A DNA stretch of 64,000 nucleotides. Source: Euleptes europaea (Eukaryota > Chordata > Lepidosauria > Squamata > Sphaerodactylidae). The notes under the pieces are model-generated. The model made no database searches, was not told where the DNA came from, and was given only the letters and a program-made list of their open reading frames with translations. The position numbers and the translations under genes are program-made. Positions 39,799 through 51,700 of the stretch are shown here, piece by piece (the stretch's first letter is position 1; every line of letters begins with the position of its first letter). The stretch is from NCBI RefSeq assembly GCF_029931775.1, contig NC_079321.1:69823524-69887523 (forward strand), written 5' to 3'.

Positions 39799-42700
39799 GT
39801 GAGGGGCGTCGGCCACGGGGGCGGGCCCGCTGCCCACCGGCCGGGGGGAGGGAGGGAGGCCCTGGGAGCGGGGGGGCGGCCGCCGCGGGAGCGTCGTTCG
39901 CTAAGCGACAGGGACCCCGAGGCTATGAGATGGCAAACAAGGGTTCGTGGGGGGGGGGGAGAGAGACCTGGGAGCGTTATTTCAAGAACACCGTTTATTT
40001 GCAGCTGCCGACTCAGAGGCCCTAATGGGCAGAAATCTCTGAGCCCCGATCATACTGAGGGATATTGATCCAAATTCAAGATATGACAACCCATCAACAT
40101 TCAGGGTAGCGCTGACAACACTCCAGACATAGAGGCGGCGCAGTACAGTTCAGTTCTATCCAGCTCTTGTTATGGTTTACTGTAACCCTCCGTGACTCTT
40201 GCCCCAGTTACTAGCTCACAGACACACAGAGATATCCTGCCCAGCAACAAGCTATTCCCTTGCTGTCCAAATACATTTCAATACATTTACAGAAAGGAAA
40301 AGAGATTATTACAAATTGCTAAATCAGTGGATCTTCCATAGTCAGTGGAAGTCTACCTGCTGTCATAGCTACATGGTCAGTGGCAAGATTTGTTTCAGTC
40401 CTTGTATCCCTCCAACACTAGATAGAGGCTGCTCAAGATCAATGGATCAAGGAGCTTCTAAGGGGTAAAAGGAAAAAGGAAAGGTAGCGTAGTTCCCAAC
40501 CGGGGATCCGTGGACCCCCGGGGGTCCGCGAGAACGGAATTAAGGTCCGCGAAACAAAGTTATAGACCCGTCATACGTTAATATTTTTCAATTGAGTTCT
40601 CTGTTATAAAAATATATGTGTTCGGATGTTATTCTAAGGTTAATGTTTAACTAACGGCTACAACTGACGTTTATTTTCAGATTCTCGGGGATTTTTGGTC
40701 TGAGCCTTGGGGCCCCTGCGCCGAACAAAAAAGTCCTAGTGGTCCCTGGTGTCAGAAAAAGGTTGGGAGCCACAAAGGGACTAGGCGAGCGTATGTGTGT
40801 GTTCAGTGCCGTCAAGTCGCTTCCGACTCCTGGCGACCCTATGAATCAAAGGGCGAAAATGCATGGCCGCTTGAGCCTCCTTTCTTCCCTGTTCCAGCCA
40901 GGATCCAGCCAGGATCGAACGCACGGCCGTTCGTTCGATCCTGGCTGGAACAGGGAAGAAAGGAGGCTCAAGCGGCCGTGCGTTTTCGCCCTAAGTCCTC
41001 CAAAATGTCCTGTCTTTGACAGCCTTGCTCAGGTCTTGCAAATTGAGGGCTGCTGCGGCTTCCTTTATTGAGTCCATCCATCTCTCGTTGGGTCTTCCTC
41101 TTTCCCTGCTGCCCTCAACTTTTCCTAACATGACAAACACGGCTACCCGCTGTGAACTATGAATGAAAGTCCTCCAAAATGTCCTATCTTTGACAGCCTT
41201 GTTCAGATCTTGCAAATTGAAGGCTGTGGCTTCCTTTATTGAGTCCATCCATCTCTCGTTGGGTCTTCCTCTTTCCCTGCTGCCCTCAACTTTTCCTAGC
41301 ATGACTGTCTTTTCTAGTGACTCCTACCTTCTCATAATGTGGCCAAAATATGACAGCCTCAGTTTAGTCATTTTAGCTTCTAGGGTCAGTTCAGGCTTGA
41401 TTTGATCTAGAACCCACTGATTTGTTTTTTTGGCGGACCAGGGTATCCGTAACACTCTCCTCCAAGACCACATTTCAAAGGAATCTACTTTCTTCCTATC
41501 AGCTTTCTTCTTTGTCCAGCTCTCACACCCATACATAGTAACAGGGAATACAATAGTAGAAAAGGGCAAGAGTCCAGTAGCACCTTAAAGACTAACAAGA
41601 ACATTTTCTGGTAGGGTATGAGCTTTCGTGAGCCACAGCTCACTTCTTCAGATACAGCTAGAATGTGAATCCATCTGTCTTTAAGTAGAGTGAATTCAGA
41701 CAAGCATTAGTATGTAAATGTTAACAGTATGTAAATGTGAAAGCTCATACCCTACCAGAAAATATTCTTGTTAGTCTTTAAGGTGCTACTGGACTCTTGC
41801 CCTTTTCTACTACTGCAGGCAGACTAACACGGCTACCCACTGTGAATTCTCTTCAGGGAATACAATGGCATGAATTAACCTGATCTTGGTGGCCAGTGAC
41901 ACATCCTTACACTTCAGAATCTTTTCTAGCTCCTTCATGACTCCCCTTCCCAGTCTCAATATCAACTAGGCGAGTAGGTGATGTGAAAGGCCCTTCTCTG
42001 CCTGTGATCCTGGAGAACCGGTCTGAGCAGACAATACTGACTTTGATGGATCAATGGTCTGGTTCAGTAGAAGGCAGCTTCATGTGTGACCCTCTTCCTC
42101 CGTCTGCTTCCCTTTCCGCTGCCGTGTTGGTAAGGACATCTAGGGGCTGCTGGCCCCACTTAAGCACTTGGGAAGTGCTTAAAAGTCTTTAAAGCATGGA
42201 TTGTAATATAGGGTAGCCTAGACTGAATAAGTAAGGCGTGGAATCTCAAATCGAGTAACTGTATTTATCCTGTGTGAGTCTCTTTATAGCATCTTGGGGT
42301 GAATAATTGTAAATAGTGCCTTCAGTGTTTCTTAGGGTTGCCAACCTCCAGGTACTAGCTGGAGATCTCCTGCTATTAGAACTGATCTTAAGTTGATAGA
42401 GATCCGTTCACCTGGAGAAAATGGCCGCTTTAGCAATTGGACTCCCTCCCCTCCCCAAACCCCACCCTCCTCAGGCTGTGCCCCAAAAACCTCCTGCCAG
42501 TGGCAAAGAGGGACCTCACAACCCTAGTGTTTCTGTGGACTTCTTACCTTAAGCATAGTGTCAAATTAGATGAGAGAAAGTGAAACCTATGAATGGGAAG
42601 GGAGCACTTAATCCTATCATCATGTGTTGATTTTCTGATCTCAAATGGTCTCTGTAAACTGTGTTTATCCCAATAAGGTAAAACATAATAGTAATAATGA

Positions 42701-45700
42701 ATATTATTTACACCCTGCCTCTGGGTGGCTAATGTCATACCTATATACATAGTAAATACAAAATTTATAATATAATTTAAAATGGGACCGATTTTACTAC
42801 ATTTCCATACAGATGGTGCCATCAACTATTTTTCCATTGGGGAGGAGGTTTCTACAGGTAGCCGTAATCCCAGATAACAAGAGGTGGGCCAACAGTTTCA
42901 CTCGTCTGTACTTAAGGCTAGGTAGAATCACATTCTAGCTGAATCTGAAGAAGTGAGCTGTGGCTTAAGAAAGCTCATACCCTGCCAGAAATGTTGTTAG
43001 TCTTTAAGGTGCTACTGGACTCCTACTCTTTTCTACTGCTAGTCCCGATTGATGCTGTGCATTTCAAGGAGGTGGAGACAGAAGTATAAAGGAAAGGAAA
43101 ACAAGGGGAGAGGCAAGGGGGAAGGGGAAGAGAAGGTGGAGGAAGGGACAAGGAGACTGGAGAGAAAGAGGGAAGTTAAAAAGAGGAAGGGAGGCCAATT
43201 TAAAGATGTATTACCATTGCTGTCCTCAACTATAGGCCTGGTAGAACATCTCTGCCAAGACCCACAGGGCATGAATCTCACACTTGGTGGCCCTTATGCA
43301 GAAAAGCAAGCTATAACTTTTGTAAAATGAAGATATGTTATTTGTATTTTCCTCAGAACATTAGATTGCTTCAAAGGCTGAAAAGCTGATGTAAAAGCAA
43401 GGGGCAACCCCCCCTGCTCTCAACCCAAATCTCAATCCCTGCTATTATTTATCTATTTAAAATGTCTTTGCAATCCAAACAGATCTTCCAGGAACTTTGG
43501 TCATGTTAAGGACCCCCACTCAGTCCCTCACAGACCATTGGTTTGTGGTCTCCAATGCACATCATATTGTTTGTAAACAATGGCAAATGAATATTTAAAT
43601 GAGTATTTTGGATATTTAAAGGGTGCTTTAGAAACACTTTACCGTCTCAGTTCTGTGTCAGCCAGTTATTGCCTGCTGCTAGTTCTGCTGCTGTTGATCT
43701 TGAATGGCTAGAATAGAGCAACAGTAGATAGCAATGGCTCACTGTCAGATTTCTGTGTCTTTTTCTGCTGAATGTTCATATATACAGGGATGCTGTGGAT
43801 TTATTTGAGAGAAGAGATCTCATCATTCTTTGTACCCAAACAAAAACATTTTGAGAGTATGAAGCTCTAAATCTTTCCCTCTGTATAAACTGATAAATGT
43901 TTATATAGAACTCTGTTATTTTTCTTTTAAAACAGGGGTGGGGAACGTCAGGCCTGGGGGACATTTAAGGCCCGCAAAATCATTTGGTCTGGCCCTTCGT
44001 GGGTCCTGGCAGATCTCTAGCTCAGAAGGATCGGAGACTGGCGATCCGCCCCCTCCCACGGACAGGAATAGCCTCTATTCAAGGCGGATATGAGTTTGTT
44101 TTGCCGAGAAAAGGAACCTTAGAGTCGTTAGCTATGGAGCTGCTAGGACCGCCCAAGAAACTTTTAACCCTTTCCCACCCGGGCCGTGGAGAAACGTATT
44201 GGCTAATTTTTAAGCTGATAATGTTGTATGGCCCGCGAATAATGTTATAAATATCCAAATGGCCCTTGGTGGGAAAAAGGTTCCCCACCCGTTTTAAAAG
44301 TAACATCAAAATTTTAGTAGCTTGAATGAAATATGTATTCTCCTGAACATAACAATATTTGCAACAGGTGATTGATACGTGTTGCAGATACAGTCATGGG
44401 GACCAGTTGCTCAACCTTGGCTCTGTTTGCAAGGGCTCAGTGCCACCTTGCCCTGTTCAACCTCGCCTTAGTCACAGCCGCCTCTGTACATCTCTTGCAA
44501 ACAAAGCAGCAGATGGGTTGTGATTCCTGTGTGTGTTAAGTGCTGTCAAGTCGCTTCTGACTCATGGTAACCCTATTAATCAGTGTGATTCCTACTGAGC
44601 ATTTTTTCTTGGGGTGGGTAGTATCACACTGTTACAGAATGTTATCAATACAATGGCCCTGTCTGGTACTCTACTGTACCTTCAGCAAATGACTGAGAAA
44701 TTCTGATGATGCCATAATATATCTAAAATGGACAGAACAATAGCCAGAATTGCACTGTTTTACTATGTCAGTTTGAACAATATATAATTGCACTTAAACC
44801 CACCCAGTGATATTTGGTTACATATGAGAAACACTAGGCAACTGTCTAGTTCAAAATCATTTAAGAGTATATTTTTTTCCTTTCACGTGTCTCATGAAAT
44901 TGATTGTTTTCATCTGTTCTTAATTCCTGGGTCAGTAATGAACAAAACAAATCTAGTTCTGCTTTCCCCATTATTTACCACAGCTCTATACCTGAAAGAA
45001 TCTGGTCAAATTGTTTTCGCTAAAGAGGTTCTGTAAGAGTTGCGTAACAAGAAACACCTGTGCATCACACCTAAACTCAGCTAGTCAACACTATATGTGT
45101 TTTGTAGCTGAGATCAAGGAATTTGTTTCCATAAGAGTATAATGAGTGCTTCTCAAACAATTCATAGATTTTTTTTGGTGTATTTTTTTTTCTTTACATC
45201 AATATTTATCTGATATAATGAATTACAGAAAACTGGAAGTAACAGCAGTAGGATCCCATGTAAAACTGTTTCTCTGTAGCGGAATTAATTAATAGGAAAA
45301 ATTGGAGGGGGGACTGCTGTATTGCCACTACTTCGCTACCTTTTTTTTTTCATTTTCAGCATACATTGTAGTATTCTTTTTAATATATTATAATTAATCT
45401 GGAGCACCAGCAAATGATGCAATTCTGTGTAGGCTAAACTTTATTTTGTTTGGTTAAGGATACAAGCATGTTATTAACACGCTGGTGTTTTGTCAAATTT
45501 AGAAGTGAATCACTGGAATTGTATGGCAAAGGGAAGTGTTTTCCACAGACTGAATACCTTAAAAGCCAAGCACAAGTGTTTCAGGTTCTAGGAAGCTGCG
45601 CAGAGATGTACAGATCCTGCCTCTCAGCTGTACTCGAGCATGATTTTTTAAAAAAACAAAGCATGATCTCTTTAGAAGGTTCAGCCTTACAACAAATTGT

Positions 45701-48700
45701 AGTTGAGTAAAGTCAATATATAAACTCAATTCTATTCATCTGTATTATTTGTTGTAGTCATCCTATACATTGCAAGGAAAAGGGTGTCAAGGATGCATGC
45801 TTATTCACAAGTTCAGTTGATGGCCTGCTCCCAAGTTTCAGTCATTTATAATATATTTTATCAGCTTCTCCTCAGTGAAGACCCAAAGCTGCTTACATTG
45901 TTTTCCTCTTCTATTCAGGGCTGGCCCAAGAGTTTTTGCGGCCCTCCCCAAGACAAAATGAGAAGTCCAGAATACATCTTTTATTTCATTTACTTGGTGT
46001 TTGAAGTGAACAACGTAAAATAAAAATAGGTGTAGTAATGATTTTTTAAAAACCTTTTTATAGTTTTTAGTTGTAACTCTTTTGTACTAGGCCATCTGTT
46101 TGTATAGACATGTTGGACTTCGTTTTACATGTCTTTGCTTTCTCAAATTGAGTAGTAGCTTCAAAACTGTTTCTGTTTATTTTGTGTCCTGTCCAGATGG
46201 TGGCTGGTACCACAAATCTCTTGCAAAATGACACAGAGCAGTATGTAAGCTTTCAGGTTCTCCAAAACTCAGGTAGCCCAGTCCTGGGCGGGGGGTGGGG
46301 GTTAGATCCACTGCAGTCGGGAGTGGCACGGCCGCGCTGCCTCTTCAGAGGTTTCCCAGCCGCAAAAAAGGAAAATAATAAACCCAAAAATCAGTGGGAT
46401 TGTGCCACTCAAAAAGATGGCGTAGCCTTACCGCTGCAAGAAGGGGTTTCCCAGGACAAAGGGGGTTAGGAAACTACCTAAAGGTAGCTATGCCCCAGGA
46501 ACACCTCCCAAGATGCTGACGTGGGGACTTGTGTCATGGGAACGCTGCTAGGAGGCAGCATTGATGCCTGAACCCCGAGCCACTGTATCCCAGCGCCAGC
46601 ATGGATGCCACCCGTGATGGCGTAGGTGCCCCTTATCCCATGTTAAATGGGCACTTATGCCACTGCGGGGTCATGCCGGCTCCTAAGGAGCATCACACTC
46701 CCCCCTTCAGGATTGCAGCCTTAATCAGGCTTGGGTCATGATCTTAAGCTTAATGAAGAATCCTAGAGAACTTGAAAGCTTGCATACTGTTTTGTATCAC
46801 TTCGGCTGGTACTAATAAAAGGCATCACACAGAATTTGTGTTTGTCTTCAGATATTACCTTTTAGAAATACTTACTGTTCAGAAGTAATATTGGAGCACA
46901 CTTTGGACTTCTTTGCAACTGAAATGCCTTTTATTTTGCCCACTGTAAATGTGGCCTGGCAGCAGAAAATGAAAAAATCTATAAGAAAAATCAGCAAACA
47001 GAAAAACATACATGGACATTTAAACACTGAACTGTAACTAATACAAGTACAATTTTACATCCCTTCTACAGCAAGATACCTTATCTTATGGTAGAAACTA
47101 AATGCCTCAGTCAAAATTACATCAAATATAGGTATTCTCTTGAATAGCCAGGTCTTTCTACTCTGTCAATCATGTACATGAAATACTGATTTAGAACTAT
47201 GTAACTGGTCAGAAATTCCCTGTTTCTAGCCCTTATAGTATCTGCCTTCTCCCTGACTAATGATCTAAAAACTACCTCCGCTTTTTCTGTAATACAATAG
47301 ATGAGTTTACATAACAAGGATTCTATATAAAGCAACTTAGAACTGTTTCAAACTGTAAAAAAGCAAGATAATTTTCTTTTTAAATGTTGGCAGAGGGTTG
47401 GTTCATTATAGCTTTTTTAAAAATACAAAACCATGAGGGAAGGGGCAGAAATCAATATTGGATTAGTATTTTGAGCAGAGGACCTTAGGCAGAGGAAGGG
47501 TGAGTTTGCTCACTTTGCAGCAGCGAAGTGTTGTTTTAACAATCTGTCTTTAATTGCAGGTAGCAGCAACCATGGGAAGGAAAGCAGTTGTGGAAAAGTA
47601 GTGTGTGATTGTTCACAGAATAAAAGACTAGATCTACAAACATGTTCAAACAGATGAACAGTGGAGTTGAACATTCAAAACAATGATTTGATTTGGTTAG
47701 AGTATTGGATTAGGAACTGGGAGACCCAGGTTCAAATCTCCACTCTGCCATAGAAGCTTGCTGGGTGACCTTGGGCCAGTCTCATTATCAGCCTAACCTC
47801 CCTCGCAGGGTTGTTGTGAGGATAAAATGGAAGCAGAACAATTGCACTGGGCCTCTCTTCTTTCATCATCAGGATTGGTGGCACTGTGCTCTGTAGTGGC
47901 AGCAACAGGCTCTAGCTCCCATTCTGTAGGCATAACAAATGGCAGCTCTGAGCAGCACCATGCTGACATACCGAACCAGCACTTCCACACTGCGACTCCT
48001 ATAGGCTGACAAGGCAGTCATTGTACTTGCAAAGAGAATGCAAGTGTTCAACCTGTCCCTGATAGAGAAATGCAGTTGGAATCTTACTGAATGGTGTTTC
48101 CCATTCCGTGTGCCTTGTGGAAAGGAGAGAAATGGATCACAGCTGGATGTAGTTTCTGACCACATTGTTAAAGTAAAATTCTGAAGAAATAATTGTAGGA
48201 GTTCTCAGAAAAATGAGCGGTGTGCTCCACATTCCCAATTACAAGAAGAAGAAAGAGAAGAGTTAGTTTTTGTACACCACTTTTCTCACAATCCTTTCCT
48301 CTCCCCACAACAGGCACCTTGTGAGGTAGGTGGGGCTGAGAAAGTTCTGAGAGAACTGTAACTGGCCCAAGGTCACCCAGCAAGCATCATACAGAGGAGT
48401 GGGGAATTAAATCATGTTCTCCATATTAGAGTCTGCTGCTTAACTACAACATCCACACTGGCTCTCAAGAGGGGGAGAGGAGACAAGTATGGCACTTGCT
48501 TGGGACAAGTTCCCTTCCCTAATGTCAGCAAACTGTATATGGCAGCAAAATGGGGTTGGGGAGTTAGACAAAGCTGCCTCTGTGCAGATTATTAAAAGAA
48601 AGTTCTTATTTTGAGATCAGACTTGCTAGTTAAGTGTCTTTTTGCTTCTTTATGGCAGCATTGTTCAGCAGTCATGAATGGCTGCTGAAATGTCTAGATG

Positions 48701-51700
48701 TGGATAAATTCAGTCATGTGCATTCTCGGACTGTATCATGAGAGTTTCTCCCCCCCCTTCCCCCTTATGCATCTGTTAAAATGTCGTTTTTAAACTTTAA
48801 ATGATTCATCTCAGGGCTTGTTTGACTACAATATTCCTGGAACACAACATCCATATTGGAAACTAAAAGGAGAAGCAGCCAGACTGCACTAACTGGTGTA
48901 GTCTTGCTCATGTGTGTTCTTCTAGATCAGTGATTCCCAAACCTTTCGGGCCACTTCCCCCTTGGATCCACAAACTCAACCCCAGAGCCTCCCTATCCTA
49001 TAAAAAGCATTGTTCAAAATAGGGGCTTGCATGATGCACTAAAGACGATAATAACAATAAAAATTTCAAAACAGTAACAATTAATTGCACATTATTCAAA
49101 ATCAAATTAAAACTTTTTAGTTGAAATTTATTCAGCAAAACTGATGAACTTGATCCAGTGGTACCAGCTCTTCAAAGTCTGGGGGAAAAAATCCACCAAT
49201 TTTGCCAGCATGGTGCCATAGCTTGATCTATTGTAAATTAGTGAACAACTCAGCTGAAGGGTCCCACCTCTAGTGCCCCCCCTGCTGCCCCGTTGCCTCT
49301 TAGTGCCCCCCTAGGCAATCCCACCGCCCCCCAGGGGATGGTAATGCCCACTTTGGGAACCACTGTTATAGATAATGCATCCCTCCTATAGGTCATTTAA
49401 ATGGTGCATACAGAGAGGGGCCAAACTGAGTAATTATATGCTAGACAATAACCTCAGTAACCCAACCATGGGGGTGGGGGGTGGCATGCATTCTTCTTCA
49501 GTGAAGATTTTATTTCTGATCCAGGCACAGAAGCAGCCGCAAGTAGAACTATATCAGTTTATCTACTAAGATGTGACTTTACCAGGACTGTCTAACATAG
49601 GCTGCAGTGCAGGTATAACTGTTTGGCATGGCATTAAAATCTACCTTCAACCCAAAACATTGAAGTGATTTGGCCAGGGGCTGGGTTCATGTGTAAACAA
49701 AGAGTTCAGTTTGTATTGAAGTTCTTAAGTTCTCTGGACAAGACTAGCTAGTTCAGGACAGTCCCTCCCTTGAAGACTTAAGAAAACTGTGCAGATGGTT
49801 TGTATCTGCAGCTCGTGTTCTGAATCTAGTAACTTTTTATATAGCCATTTTGAACTTCTTTCAGGGAACCACACAGATGTTTCTGTGCTGATGTGGGATT
49901 ATGGCATTGGTTTGAGGATACCCTGTTGAGAGAACACTGAAATCTTCTCTGGATTCCAGGAATGGTAGTCTGGATTTAGGATCTGTCTGTTTGCTTATGT
50001 ATTCTTCTTATATTGAAGTTTACACAAATATGTTTACTCAACATTCCAAGCGGACTCTCTGTTTAACAGGATGCCTTTTAAAATGATCAAATTGTATAAA
50101 AACATTTTCTTGCAAACAAACAGCAATGGAAGGGGAGAAAGTTGCATTCTGCTGGCAGAAATTCCTTGGGTTGAAACGAGACTAAATTTTCAAAGCAGAA
50201 TGGAACTTTTCTGGCTCCCCTCTCTCACTGCAGGTCCCTGATCTTTGCAAAATGCTGCTCTTGGGGGATAGGGGGTGAAATATGGGGAGTCTGCTGAAGG
50301 AAGGGGGAATCTAAAGCAATTGCCATTTTATTCCAGATCCAACCTCTGCCATCAGTGGAAATTACCAGTGGATCCAAGTTATTTTGTATTCCTACTATGA
50401 AAACAGCTTTCTCTCTTTAATGAAATTTGATGCTTAGCTCATTGTTTATTATCACCTTGTATTTGGTCTAAGAACCGTCCATAGACTAAAACAACAATTA
50501 TTAGACTTCCAAAGAAAAAGAATTTGAAATATTTGGCTAAACCCAAAAATGACAAGTGCAGTCTTTATTCAGCTACTTGATTTTACCTGTGTGTGCAACT
50601 TATGGTGAGCAATGTAATAAGTGCAGTTGAACTGTGTAATGACTGGATGTTGCTGTAGCTTTTTTGGAGCAATACCTGACTCTGTATGCTGTAACTTATT
50701 TTGAATAGTTCAGTCCATATTAATGTACTATTTAATTTGGCTGATGCAATTAATTCAGGGTAATGTATGCAGTTTACAAAAAATTACTTCCAAGTATATA
50801 TGAAATCAAAAGCTATACTGGATTGAACATCCTAAACTGATAGGTGGCTTTTTTGTTAATTTAAGAGAGATGCTATTTTTCATCTCTATATTATGATTCC
50901 GGAGAATGCTAAACGTGACTGCAGTACACTTTATGTGCATTACTCTGGGTGCTCGTCTGAAGCGAGGTAGGTGGCCGACAGCCTTTTGAAGAAACTCCAG
51001 GTCTTCCACTAGTACAGGATGCAGCAGATCAGGATGCAGATCAGCCCATTCCTGATCTGGTGGCGGCTGGGAACGGTGGGGAGGAGGCGCTGCCGCACCA
51101 CCTCCGAAGCCATTCCACGGCTGCCGAAAGACAAAAAAGGCTTTTGTGTGTGTCACATTTTGCCAGCGTACCCAGGGTGAATGGGGACAGCCTGAGACAA
51201 CCTAATGGCAGCCTGGGACACCGGCAAGGGCCTTTACACTGGTGGGATGCTGGCGGGGTGCTACTGCTGCAGTGGCAACCAGTGTCCAGCTTTCCCCGCC
51301 AGCATTGGGGCCACTTATGGGAGCTTAAGTAGCCCGGACGCCGGCATGGAGGGCCCCAATGCCAGCACAGCGCCTTCCTGGCTTCCTAAGGGCTTTCGCC
51401 CTTAAAGGTCAGGAATGCTCTGTTACTGGCACCACTTTGAGGGAACATACACCAGCAGTATTAAAGAGCTCCACTGGCTTCTGATCTGCTTCTGGGCTAA
51501 TTAAAACTGCTGGTTTTTACCTTTTAAAGTCCTAAACTGCTTAGGCCCATCATTGCCTTCCTATCAAGGGCCCTGCTTAACATTGCCTTCTGAAGTGAGG
51601 TAAGTGTGTGAACTTGGCTTTCTCTTTCATCGTAGTGGTTCGACTTTGAAATGTTCTCCCTGCAGCTTTTTGCCTGGCATGGTATCTGGTAAATTTCATG

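Noticed and set aside
43049-43330. 93-codon Lys/Glu/Arg/Gly-rich open frame
   Set aside because: Low-complexity purine tract.
45450-45710. 86-codon open frame with several Cys in NUS1 intron 1
   Set aside because: No recognisable motif, no splice context, and length is within what chance gives here.
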